Of a stretch of DNA of 22,475 bases, positions 15,457 through 22,475 are shown piece by piece. The notes beneath the pieces are model-generated. The model did not search any database. It saw only the letters and a program-made list of their open reading frames with translations, and was not told where the DNA came from. The position numbers were made by a program, and so were the translations under genes. Positions within the stretch are counted from its first letter, which is position 1; the number at the start of each line of letters is the position of its first letter. The stretch is taken from positions 1-22,475 of the forward strand of contig NZ_CAUASN010000040.1 of the NCBI RefSeq assembly GCF_958431955.1, written 5' to 3'. This DNA comes from an uncultured Adlercreutzia sp. GTDB lineage: Bacteria > Actinomycetota > Coriobacteriia > Coriobacteriales > Eggerthellaceae.

Positions 15457-15525
15457 ACTATAGGCGCACGGTTCCCGGCAAGACCACCCGCAGACTGTCT
15501 GAAATTGGCGAAATCGTTGCGAAAT
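15457..15525 (-). promoter_or_regulatory. Probable promoter and activator region of the Mo-enzyme operon
   Basis: A TATAGT -10 box (15462-15457, minus) has no acceptable -35 hexamer at 16-18 bp (GGTCTT, GTCTTG), the usual picture for an activator-dependent promoter. Immediately upstream is an odd palindrome CAGAC-T-GTCTG (15491-15501), then three copies of GAAAT read on the plus strand (15501, 15510, 15521), spaced 9 and 11 bp, on the same DNA face. Transcription start near 15450 would leave a leader of about 115 nt. The LuxR-type protein at 7680 is the natural candidate activator. Confidence 0.5.
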
Positions 15526-15534
15526 TCCTCACGC

Positions 15535-15695
15535 AGCATGGGTGAGTGATACTGTTGATCAGGGAAAACTCATCGCACTTTTTAGGGAGCCTACGCCAAT
15601 CGCCGCACAGCGCCGCCTCCCTAGTACGAGGCGGCCCCTTTCGCGAGAGAGGCCGCGCCGCGCCCGCAATCGGGCACAGTTTCCAACTTTTCCAA
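15535..15695. other. Gene-free stretch upstream of the Mo-enzyme operon
   Basis: No supported gene. It holds one perfect 8-bp hairpin, GCCGCCTC (15612-15619) with GAGGCGGC (15628-15635), without a T-tract on either strand, and otherwise mixed-composition DNA between the operon promoter and regulatory site A. No confident promoter was found within it. Confidence 0.4.
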
Positions 15696-15731
15696 TATTA
15701 TTCTTGACTGAGTATAATTAACCGCTATACT
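15690..15731 (+). promoter_or_regulatory. Plus-strand promoter with WTTATTC-N10-ATAAW element (site A)
   Basis: The element is ATTATTC (15697-15703), N10, ATAAT (15714-15718). In the geometry shared with sites B and E its right arm lies in a TATAAT -10 box (15713-15718), although the matching -35 (TTCCAA, 15690-15695) is poor. A second, overlapping promoter has TTGACT (15704-15709), a 16-bp spacer and TATACT (15726-15731), and would also be covered by a protein on the element. Either way transcription runs on the plus strand, where no gene begins for over 800 bp. Confidence 0.7.
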
Positions 15732-15833
15732 AAGCGTTGTTGAGAGAGGTCGGTAACTCCCCCTCACTCGCCTCTCTCCTCCTCTTCTCTTATGAAACGG
15801 ACTCGCTTCCCCCCTCGCGAGTCCGTTTCGATT
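15725..15833 (+). ncRNA. Candidate small RNA (about 95-110 nt) under a molybdenum-type operator
   Basis: From the two possible start points (about 15725 or 15738) to the terminator there is no reading frame with a ribosome binding site. The predicted RNA has a 5' hairpin (GAGAGAGG 15742-15749 with CCTCTCTC 15771-15778, 21-nt loop), a single-stranded pyrimidine stretch with CCTCCTCTTCTCTT (15778-15791) that can pair with Shine-Dalgarno sequences, and a terminator stem. This is the usual layout of a trans-acting bacterial small RNA. Read-through of the terminator would instead produce antisense RNA to mop (15905-16330). No known RNA family was recognised; transcription is inferred. Confidence 0.5.
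15795..15828. terminator. Terminator hairpin between the candidate small RNA and mop
   Basis: Perfect 12-bp arms, AAACGGACTCGC (15795-15806) and its complement (15817-15828), with a 10-nt loop. On the plus strand the stem ends in GTTT and continues CGATTT; on the minus strand it ends in GTTTC. It can serve both the plus-strand RNA and the mop transcript, whose stop codon is 77 bp away. Confidence 0.75.
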
Positions 15834-15904
15834 TATCCCGGAAACAGAAAAGGACAGCCGCCACCGCGACCGTCCCTCCCGCAAAGCCGAAAAGAGATAG
15901 AGGT

Positions 15905-16330
15905 CTACTCCACGCCCACCATCACGTCGGTGGACTTGATGACGGCGAGGGCCTTCTCGCCCACCTTGAGGCCGAGCGCGTCGATGGCCTCGTTGGTGAT
16001 GGAGCCCTTGACGCGGGCACCGCCGGGCAGCTCCACGGTCACATGCCCGTTCACAGCCCCCTCCTTCACCTCCACGATGGTGCCGGCCAGCTGGTTGCGG
16101 GCCGAGAGCTGCGCGATGCGCTCGGAGCCGGCGGCGAACATCACGCTGCTCGCCTTGATAATGGCAACGCACTCCTTGCCGGCGGCCAGGCCCAGGTCGC
16201 GAATGGCGTCCATGGTGATGTCGGCCTTCACCACGTCGTCGCCGACCTTGATGGCGACGACACCGTTGACGGCGCCCTCGGTCACGTTCTCGACAGTGCC
16301 CTTGAGCATGTTGCGCGCGGAAATCTTCAT
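15905..16330 (-). CDS. mop: Molbindin (tandem Mop/TOBE domains)
   Basis: A 141-aa cytosolic protein built of two similar Mop domains, each beginning with the diagnostic SARN: residues 1-70 (MKISARNMLKGTVENVTEGAVN) and 71-141 (QLSARNQLAGTIVEVKEGAVN). Such proteins bind several molybdate or tungstate anions between subunits and buffer or store them. The ATG at 16330 follows AAAAGGATAGGA; the open frame upstream lacks family similarity. It is divergent from the predicted molybdate-responsive regulator and close to modABC. Two domains in one chain is a known form of the family. No enzyme activity is expected. Confidence 0.95.
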   Translation of the reverse strand: MKISARNMLKGTVENVTEGAVNGVVAIKVGDDVVKADITMDAIRDLGLAAGKECVAIIKASSVMFAAGSERIAQLSARNQLAGTIVEVKEGAVNGHVTVELPGGARVKGSITNEAIDALGLKVGEKALAVIKSTDVMVGVE

Positions 16331-16529
16331 GAGTCCTATCCTTTTCCCGAACGTTCTCGTTCGATCATGGCGGCACGAGCGCCGCCGGTTGCTCCGGCGC
16401 CTCAAGGCGCCTTGTTGACATCGCCCAGTATGCGACTGTGAACGCGCCGGCGGCCGCTCGCCAAAGGGCGCCCACAACTCTCGTCCCGCGCCGTCCCCCT
16501 TCGTCCCGCCATCATGCCGTCCCGCTCCG
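16331..16529. other. mop leader and divergent intergenic region
   Basis: About 200 bp between mop and the promoter of the divergent regulator. It contains an inverted repeat CGAACG-TTCT-CGTTCG (16348-16363) just before the mop ribosome binding site, and two overlapping hairpins, GCCGG-TTGCT-CCGGC (16384-16398) and GGCGCC-TCAA-GGCGCC (16396-16411), which cannot form together. No confident minus-strand promoter for mop was found. If mop starts near site B its leader would be about 200 nt and these stems would lie in it. Confidence 0.4.
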
Positions 16530-16558
16530 TTGTTATATTATTCTTACTGAACTATAAT
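16530..16558 (+). promoter_or_regulatory. Promoter of the HTH/molybdate-binding regulator with element site B
   Basis: TTGTTA (16530-16535), a 17-bp spacer and TATAAT (16553-16558) form a good plus-strand promoter, start expected near 16565. The element ATTATTC (16537-16543), N10, ATAAT (16554-16558) covers the spacer and -10 box. Site B and site A match at most positions over the 22 bp, including the flanking CTTACTGA/CTTGACTGA. The arrangement implies autorepression. Confidence 0.8.
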
Positions 16559-16596
16559 AGCTGTCAGGAACACGAGCCCCCGACCCGAGGAGTACG

Positions 16597-17538
16597 ATGA
16601 TCAACGAGGAAGCCCTCCGCGCCCAGGACGTGGCCACCATGCTCCATATCGGGAAGAACGCCGTCTACGCGCTGGCCAAGGCCGGGGAGCTGCCCTCGTA
16701 CCGCCTCGGCCGCAAGCTGCTGTTCAGCCGAGACGACGTGGCCGCCTATCTGGCAGCGGCCAAGCAGGGCGATGCCGGCGCGCCGAAGGGGCGCCCGGCA
16801 GCGACGGTGCCCGCAAGCCTCCCAGGCGGCAGCGGCGAGGGCGCGGCGGTCATCGCCGGCTCCGATATGGCGGCCGACGTGCTCGCCAACTACCTGAACG
16901 CGGCAGGCGTACCGGTGCGCCGCCAGTGGGAGGGCAGCTACCAGAGCCTGGTGAGCCTGTACGAGGAGCGCGCCGATGCGGCGCTCGTGCACCTCTACGA
17001 CCAGCGCAGCAACAGCTACAACGTCCCCTATGTGCAGCGGCTCGCGCCAGGCGCGCCCGTGGTGGTGATGCACCTGTCCCGCCGCCCCCAGGGGTTCGCC
17101 GTGGCAGCGGGAAACCCCAAGGCCATTGCCTCCTGGGGCGCGCTGCTACGGACCGATGTGCGCGTTGCGAACCGGCGGCGCGGCACGGCGGCGCGCATCC
17201 TGCTCGACGAGAAGCTGCTCGCCATCGAGGCGGTGCCGGCCCAGATTCCCGGCTACGGCCGCGAGGCGCCGAGTGCGCTCGCGGCAGCCGAGACGGTGGC
17301 GGCAGGCGCAGCTGACGTGGCCATCGTGCAAGAGCATATCGCCCGCACGGTTCCCGGGCTCGATTTCGTCCCCCTCCAGCACGAATGGCTCGACCTCGTC
17401 ATCGCCAAGCGGCCGAGCACCCGCAACCTCGTGCGCTGCTGCAAGGCCCTCATCGAGGAGGGCGGCTTTCGGCGCGATCTCGGCGCCGTCGGACACGGGG
17501 ACGTCGGCAGCGCCGGGGCCATCGTCTACGAGTGCTGA
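16597..17538 (+). CDS. HTH regulator with periplasmic-binding-protein-like molybdate/tungstate sensor domain
   Basis: A 313-aa protein. Residues 7-52 (LRAQDVATMLHIGKNAVYALAKAG, YRLGRKLLFSRDDVAAYL) are an excisionase/MerR-like winged helix-turn-helix of the HTH_17 type. From about 80 to 310 is a soluble domain resembling the PBP-like family (PF12727/COG1910) related to molybdate-binding proteins: AAVIAGSDMAADVLANYL, ADAALVHLYDQRSNSYNVPYVQRL, RRRGTAARILLDE. It has no signal peptide, so it senses a cytosolic ligand. Its place between mop and modABC suggests molybdate or tungstate. This combination serves where classical ModE is absent. The ATG follows GAGGAG. A copy of the shared element overlaps its own promoter, and the same element occurs at moaA and modA, making it the likely binder. 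Confidence 0.85.
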   Translation: MINEEALRAQDVATMLHIGKNAVYALAKAGELPSYRLGRKLLFSRDDVAAYLAAAKQGDAGAPKGRPAATVPASLPGGSGEGAAVIAGSDMAADVLANYLNAAGVPVRRQWEGSYQSLVSLYEERADAALVHLYDQRSNSYNVPYVQRLAPGAPVVVMHLSRRPQGFAVAAGNPKAIASWGALLRTDVRVANRRRGTAARILLDEKLLAIEAVPAQIPGYGREAPSALAAAETVAAGAADVAIVQEHIARTVPGLDFVPLQHEWLDLVIAKRPSTRNLVRCCKALIEEGGFRRDLGAVGHGDVGSAGAIVYEC

Positions 17539-17594
17539 GGCGCCGCGCGCTACTGGCGACAGGGGCGGCATGGCGACGGGAGGGGTCAGAAAGG

Positions 17595-17607
17595 GCGGCC
17601 TGGCCGC
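17595..17607. terminator. Weak hairpin between convergent regulator and modC genes
   Basis: GCGGCCTGGCCGC folds into a short stem in the 87-bp gap between the regulator stop and the modC stop. On the minus strand it is followed by CCTTTCT, a poor T-tract. It may end the modABC transcript weakly; no better terminator is visible. Confidence 0.3.
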
Positions 17608-17625
17608 GAGGGTATACCGCACCCC

Positions 17626-18728
<1,103 letters not shown>

Positions 18729-18732
<4 letters not shown>

Positions 18733-20216
18733 CGCGCGCCTCCTTCCACGCCCCAAACCGTGTCTTCCAAGCGCTCGACCGCGCCCTCGCCAAGAGCCGT
18801 CCCCGCTGCCGGCGCCTCCGCCCTGCGGGCCGCATCATCGCGCCTGCGTCCCCGACCGCCGCGGCGCCCCTCGCGCGGGGGCTTCGGCGAGCACCCGTCG
18901 GCCGGCGCCTTCTCGCGGTAGCGCGTCGTGTGCCGGCTCCACAAGTTGATGAACAGGATGACCATGAAGCTGAACACGATGAGCACGATGGTCCAGAACC
19001 ACGTGGCCGCCTGGTTGCCGTTCATCCACTCGAAGTAGATGGCGATGGGGATGGTGCGCGTGCTACCCAGCTGGTTGCCGGCCAGAAACAGCGTGCAGCC
19101 GAACTCGCCCAGGGCGCGGGCGAAGGCGAGCACCGTGCCCGAGGCGATGGACGACCACGCGAGCGGCAGCATGAGCCGCACGAAGATGCGCCCGTTGGAC
19201 CACCCGAGGGTGCGGGCGGCATCCAACATGTTCGGATCCAGGCTCTCGAAGGCGCCGCGCGCGCTGCGGTACATGAGCGGGAAGGCCACCACAACCGCGG
19301 CGATCACCGTGGCCTGCCAGCTGAAGGCCAAGGGGAACCCCACGTCCTGGAAGAAGCGGCCGAAGGCGGTGTTGCGGCCCAGCAGCATGAGCAGCAGAAA
19401 GCCGCACACCGTGGGCGGCAGCACCATAGGGATGGTGAAGATGGTGTCGAAGATGTCCTGGGCGCGCTTGGAGATGCGCAGGGTGAAGTACGCCGCCGCA
19501 AGCCCCAGGAAGAACACGAACACGATGGCCACGCCGCAGGTCTTGAGCGTCACCCACAAAGGCGAGTAGTCCATGGTGGCCAAGAAGTCCCCCAGCTGCT
19601 CAAGGGGGCCACCCGCGCTCGTGATGACGGCATCGTCGGCGGCCACGAGCACGCAGGAGTCCATCTGGGCCGGCTGCACTTCCGCCTTCACATCGAAGGC
19701 ATCATCGGGACCGGCGATCACCACGTAGTAGTAGCCCTCCTTCAGCTCGCGCCCGAACTCGAAGGTCGCCTCCCCCACCACGAAGCTCGTCTCGCTCGTG
19801 AAGTGCCACGTCTCCTGGCGCGCCAGGGTGAGGTTGCCCTTGGAAAGGCCCGCATCCAGAGGCTCCAGATAGGCCCTCAGCTGCTCCTGGGCCGCCGCAT
19901 CCGAAAGGTCGATGCTGAACCGCTCGCACCACGCCTGCGGCACGTAGACCACCGCGTAGTCCGCCGTGTTCACGGCAACCAGCATCTCGGGCCCGTCGAG
20001 CCGGTAGGTGTAGCCGTAGTACACCTCGTCGATGGCGCGGTTCGATCCCACCTGGGAGCGCTGGAAGCCCTCCACGGCATAGGCCGCGCCCTCGATGCGG
20101 GCAGCATCGCCGTCGGCGGAGACATCCACCTCCGGCACCTCGTCGGCCCACGCCGTCGCCGTGCCGAACAGGCACGCGCACGCCATAGCCACGGCGAGCA
20201 AGCAGCGTCGCAGCAT
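18729..20216 (-). CDS. modB: Molybdate ABC transporter permease ModB with large N-terminal extracytoplasmic domain
   Basis: A 495-aa protein, about twice the usual ModB length. Residues 1-24 are a signal peptide (cut near TAWA-DE). Residues 25-215 form an extracytoplasmic domain of unknown type (EVYYGYTYRLDGPEMLVAVN, GREL KEGYYYVVIAGPDDAF). From 220 to 427 is a complete ModB permease: about five or six helices, the IPMVLPPTVCGFLLLMLLG segment, the ATPase-contact EAA loop (about 321-357, DAARTLGWSNGRIFVRLMLP) and the closing EFGCTLFLAGNQLGSTRTIP. A 65-residue arginine- and alanine-rich tail follows. The ATG follows GGAGGAG. It overlaps modC and follows modA by 150 bp. The extra domain could dock ModA or sense ligand; that is inference. 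Confidence 0.9.
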
Positions 20217-20308
20217 ACCGCTCCTCCTCCATCGGCCCCGGGCTGTACCCGGGCGCCTCGAAACGTCTCCTCGGGCAGCACGGCCTCGCCGGGCGCCCTC
20301 CTCACATG

Positions 20309-20336
20309 GCGAACGGGGCGCTTTGGCCCCGTTCGC
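20309..20336 (-). other. Hairpin between modA and modB
   Basis: Perfect 11-bp arms, GCGAACGGGGC (20309-20319) and its complement (20326-20336), loop of 6, located 31 nt past the modA stop. Without a T-tract it is unlikely to stop transcription fully. Such stems after the binding-protein gene commonly stabilise its mRNA so that more binding protein than permease is made. A second GC stem (CCCGGG-CTGTA-CCCGGG) follows near 20237-20253. Confidence 0.6.
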
Positions 20337-20366
20337 ACTCGCAATGCTATTGTCTCACAAAAGCGG

Positions 20367-21308
20367 CTATTCCGTCGCCATGTCGAAGCCCCACTCCTGC
20401 CAGATCTTGGCGCAGTCCTCGTCGGTCATGCACCACTCCAAGAAAGCCTTGGCCGCCTCGGCGTTCTCGCTCTGGGCCGTCACGGCGCCCGGATAGGTGA
20501 TCGCCTTATGGGTGTCGTCCGGCACCACCGAGCAGATGGACACGCCGCCCATGCGGTACACGTCCGAGGTGTACACCATGGCCAGGTCCACATCGCCCGT
20601 CTCGGCGTACTTGCACACGTCGCCCACCTTGCCGCCGAGGGTCACCTTGTCCTTCAGCGTATCGGAGAACTCGCCGCCCTTGCCGGTCGCATCGGCGCCG
20701 GTCGCGCCATCGGGCTCGATGTAGGCGCCCACGGTGCTGAGAGCCTGGCAGGCGTAGTTGCCGGCCGGCACGTTCTCGTCGCCCACGGAAAGCGTGTAGG
20801 TGCCGGCGGCCACGTCCTCCAGCGTCACGTCGGTGTCGGCCAGCTCGCCGCCCTCCTTGGTCACGAACACGAGCTGGTTGGTGAACATGGTGTTGCGCGT
20901 GGCCTCGTCCACATAGCCAGCCTCAACGGCATCGTCCATCGTGCCCTTGGAGGCCGTGATGAGGATGTCGGCGTACTGACCGGCGCCGAGCATCTCGTTC
21001 AGCGTGCCCGAGGCCTCGTACTGAGTGTCGCCGAAGGTGACGTTGGGGTTCTGCTGGGTGTAGAGCTCCTGGGCCTCGGCCATGGCCTTCGTCAGCGAGT
21101 TGGCGGCGAAGATCTGCAGCTCGACCGGCTCGCCCGCAGGCTCGGTCTCCTGCGTCTTCGCAGCCGTCGGCTCCTCGGTCGCTCCGGCATCGGACGCGCC
21201 GCCGCTCTCCTGCGCTCCATCGCCGCCCGCGCAGCCGCCGAGGCCGAGAGCGGCCACCATCATCGTCGCCGACAGGGCGGCGAACATCCTCCGGGTCATT
21301 TTCTTCAT
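20367..21308 (-). CDS. modA: Molybdate-binding lipoprotein ModA
   Basis: A 313-aa substrate-binding protein. Residues 1-26 are a lipoprotein signal (LGLGGC, Cys26), followed by a disordered Ser/Gly/Glu linker to about 60. The mature domain starts VELQIFAANSLTKAMAEA, the family motif whose Ser lies at the oxyanion site, continues with GQYADILITAS, FTNQLVFVT, and in the second lobe DVDLAMVYTSDVY, where the conserved Tyr also contacts the anion. It captures molybdate, possibly tungstate, outside the membrane and feeds ModBC. The ATG follows GGAGG; a second ATG three codons on is possible. Its promoter is flanked by two copies of the shared element, so repression when metal is plentiful is expected. 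Confidence 0.95.
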   Translation of the reverse strand: MKKMTRRMFAALSATMMVAALGLGGCAGGDGAQESGGASDAGATEEPTAAKTQETEPAGEPVELQIFAANSLTKAMAEAQELYTQQNPNVTFGDTQYEASGTLNEMLGAGQYADILITASKGTMDDAVEAGYVDEATRNTMFTNQLVFVTKEGGELADTDVTLEDVAAGTYTLSVGDENVPAGNYACQALSTVGAYIEPDGATGADATGKGGEFSDTLKDKVTLGGKVGDVCKYAETGDVDLAMVYTSDVYRMGGVSICSVVPDDTHKAITYPGAVTAQSENAEAAKAFLEWCMTDEDCAKIWQEWGFDMATE

Positions 21309-21322
21309 GGTTCCTCCGATAC

Positions 21323-21345
21323 ATTTATCCTTGTGCGTGAATAAT
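21323..21345 (-). promoter_or_regulatory. modA-proximal WTTATTC-N10-ATAAW element (site D)
   Basis: On the minus strand ATTATTC (21345-21339), N10 (ACGCACAAGG), ATAAAT (21328-21323). It lies just downstream of the expected modA transcription start, within the 5' leader. It matches site C in opposite orientation at 20 of 25 positions over the extended element. Confidence 0.75.
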
Positions 21346-21355
21346 GCACGCTACC

Positions 21356-21384
21356 ATAGTAGCGTTCCCCATCAATGACCGCAA
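21356..21384 (-). promoter_or_regulatory. modABC promoter
   Basis: On the minus strand TTGCGG (21384-21379), a 17-bp spacer and TACTAT (21361-21356); start expected near 21349, giving a leader of about 40 nt to the modA ATG. It lies exactly between sites C and D. Confidence 0.65.
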
Positions 21385-21389
21385 GAGTT

Positions 21390-21412
21390 ATTATTCACAA
21401 AGGAGGATAAAT
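21390..21412 (+). promoter_or_regulatory. modA-distal WTTATTC-N10-ATAAW element (site C)
   Basis: On the plus strand ATTATTC (21390-21396), N10 (ACAAAGGAGG), ATAAAT (21407-21412). It lies just upstream of the modA -35 box, inverted relative to site D, with about 67 bp between the two centres. Confidence 0.75.
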
Positions 21413-21425
21413 TTCCTGTAAAGAA

Positions 21426-21449
21426 TGGCCCGGATCGAAATCCGGGCCA
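21426..21449 (-). terminator. Terminator hairpin after the acetamidase gene
   Basis: Perfect 10-bp arms (TGGCCCGGAT, 21426-21435, and its complement, 21440-21449). Read on the minus strand the loop is TTCG, a stable tetraloop, and TTCTTT follows. It lies 18 nt past the acetamidase stop and separates that gene from the modA control region. Confidence 0.75.
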
Positions 21450-21467
21450 CGTTACAAGTGCAAAGGG

Positions 21468-22364
21468 CTACAGGGAGAATCCGAGGGAATCCAGCACGTA
21501 CTTCGGCACCATGAAGCGCACGGTCTTCTCGGGATCCACCATCTGGCACACCTGCACGTCGGCCACGAGCGACAGCAGCATGACCACCTCATCGGCAGGC
21601 TTTCCCGTGCGGTCGCAGATGAGGTCGACTATCTCGTGCACCGCGCGGTCGGCGGCAGCGTCCAGGCTCTCCGCCGAGGCGATGATGCCCAGATGCGTCG
21701 CGTTCTCGATAACCGGATCGGGTAGCGTGAGCTCGGGAAGCGCCGTGAGCGTCACCGTCGCCCAACCGGCGGCCTCGGCGCCCGACACGCTGATCTCGCC
21801 ATCCCCCATGGCCGCGTGCATATCGCCGCAGCCGAAGAGCGCCCCGTCCACCGAGACGGGAAAGTACAGGGTGGCACCCGTGGTGATGGCGGTGTTGTCC
21901 ATATTGCCGCCATGGCTGCCCGGCGTGCCGCAGTTCACCGCATCGCCCGCCGGAGCCACGCCGATGACGCCGATCATGGGGTTCAGCGAGATGCGCAGGC
22001 TCTCGTCCCATACCAGCCCATCGCCATCAATGGCGCACAGATGGGTGCTCCACGCATTGAAGCGATCTCCGCAGACCCCCTCGCCCTCTCCCGTGCAGGA
22101 GGCGCTCTGCCCGTCGAACTCGATGGCATCGATGCTCACCTTGAGCGCTCCGCCCGCGACGGCGCCCTCCACATAGATCGGGCCGGTGGCGGGGTTGATG
22201 TGATCCCAGTCGATCTCGTCGAGCTCGTCGGTAGGCTTCTGCACCTGGTTGCCGAAGCAGTCCTTCGTGCGGATACGCACCGTCTCCCCGCTCGGCACCG
22301 TCAGCGCCGGCTCCAGATTCTTATCGAAGGCGTAGAGCACCTTCTCATCGCTCAACTCGATCAT
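21468..22364 (-). CDS. Acetamidase/formamidase family protein
   Basis: A 298-aa protein of the FmdA/AmdA family (PF03069), which hydrolyses formamide, acetamide or similar short amides to the acid and ammonia in the cytosol. Family blocks are clear: HINPATGPIYVEGAVAGGAL (about 50-70), IGVIGVAPAGDAVNCGTPG, HGGNMDNTAITTGATLYFPV, and GALFGCGDMHAAMGDGEISV. The ATG at 22364 has GAGGAGGAG about 6 nt upstream; an in-frame ATG at 22409 lies before the upstream hairpin and has no ribosome binding site. The gene is between terminators and appears to stand alone, with no visible link to the molybdenum genes beyond position. Physiological substrate uncertain. Confidence 0.93.
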   Translation of the reverse strand: MIELSDEKVLYAFDKNLEPALTVPSGETVRIRTKDCFGNQVQKPTDELDEIDWDHINPATGPIYVEGAVAGGALKVSIDAIEFDGQSASCTGEGEGVCGDRFNAWSTHLCAIDGDGLVWDESLRISLNPMIGVIGVAPAGDAVNCGTPGSHGGNMDNTAITTGATLYFPVSVDGALFGCGDMHAAMGDGEISVSGAEAAGWATVTLTALPELTLPDPVIENATHLGIIASAESLDAAADRAVHEIVDLICDRTGKPADEVVMLLSLVADVQVCQMVDPEKTVRFMVPKYVLDSLGFSL

Positions 22365-22380
22365 GCACTCCTCCTCAAAC

Positions 22381-22406
22381 AAAAAAAGACACCCTATAGG
22401 TGTCTT
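22381..22406 (-). terminator. Intrinsic terminator in front of the acetamidase gene (upstream-gene terminator or leader attenuator)
   Basis: Minus-strand stem AAGACACC/GGTGTCTT (22406-22399 with 22393-22386, 5-nt loop) followed directly by a seven-T run (22387-22381). The T-run ends only 17 bp before the acetamidase start codon, leaving no room for a promoter in between. A TATAAT box lies just upstream at 22414-22409 but without a good -35. Thus either acetamidase is reached by read-through from an upstream gene, or this is a leader attenuator. Confidence 0.75.
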
Positions 22407-22475
22407 CAATTATAAATGAAAAAGCGCCCCCTGCGAGCGGAACGACCTGTCCTCCCGCGGCCTTGCGCCGCAGTA
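22407..22475. other. Window edge, no gene assignable
   Basis: All three minus-strand frames are open from the window edge into this stretch, with stops shortly before or after the terminator, so the 3' end of an upstream minus-strand gene may be here. Nothing identifies it. Confidence 0.25.

Noticed and set aside
16348..16363. CGAACG-TTCT-CGTTCG as an SOS/LexA box in front of mop
   Set aside because: The Gram-positive LexA box has four bases between CGAAC and GTTCG; here there are six, and mop has no SOS role. Kept only as an inverted repeat.
15792..16418. A plus-strand protein gene starting at ATG 15792
   Set aside because: The ATG lies at the base of a terminator stem, is preceded by pyrimidines instead of a ribosome binding site, and the rest is antisense to mop.
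21323..21345. Site D acting as a -10 box for modA, by analogy with sites A, B and E
   Set aside because: The right arm reads GATAAAT and no -35 lies at the proper distance; TTGCGG-17-TACTAT just upstream is a better promoter.

Overview
The window is GC-rich, tightly packed DNA whose gene content points to the Coriobacteriia, most likely family Eggerthellaceae (the gut anaerobe group of Eggerthella, Adlercreutzia, Gordonibacter and Slackia). The markers are two polytopic membrane LuxR-type regulators beside redox enzymes, a Tat-exported flavoprotein reductase, and a Tat-exported molybdenum oxidoreductase. The genus cannot be fixed from the sequence alone. No tRNA, rRNA, CRISPR array, transposase or phage gene was seen.

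Layout. 1-70: a tandem 32-bp repeat. 174-1983: a short-chain dehydrogenase and a YebC-family protein, both minus. 2129-5696: a membrane LuxR regulator (minus) divergent from an exported FAD reductase (plus), with shared repeats in between and a strong terminator after the reductase. 6043-7550: moaC and moaA (minus). 7680-15334: a minus-strand series, in transcription order an unknown 262-aa protein, Mo-enzyme catalytic subunit, four-cluster ferredoxin subunit, TorD-like chaperone, YedZ/MsrQ-like membrane b-cytochrome, and a second membrane LuxR regulator. 15335-15904: a gene-free stretch holding the promoter of that series and, on the plus strand, a candidate small RNA. 15905-17538: a di-Mop molbindin (minus) divergent from a helix-turn-helix/molybdate-binding regulator (plus). 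17626-21308: modC, an unusually large modB, and modA (minus). 21468-22364: an acetamidase/formamidase (minus).

From about 6 kb to 21.3 kb the window is a molybdenum island: uptake (ModABC), intracellular binding (Mop), a predicted sensor, two Moco-synthesis steps (MoaA, MoaC), and a Mo enzyme with chaperone and electron-transfer partners. The main discovery is a recurring element, WTTATTC-N10-ATAAW, found five times: overlapping the -10 box of moaA, of the sensor gene and of the putative small-RNA gene, and twice flanking the modA promoter. The simplest reading is one molybdate (or tungstate) regulon controlled by the sensor at 16597-17538. One of the five sites appears to control a roughly 110-nt non-coding transcript with a C/U-rich, anti-Shine-Dalgarno-like segment and an intrinsic-type terminator. 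That would be a metal-responsive small RNA, or an antisense start towards mop, which I do not recognise as described.
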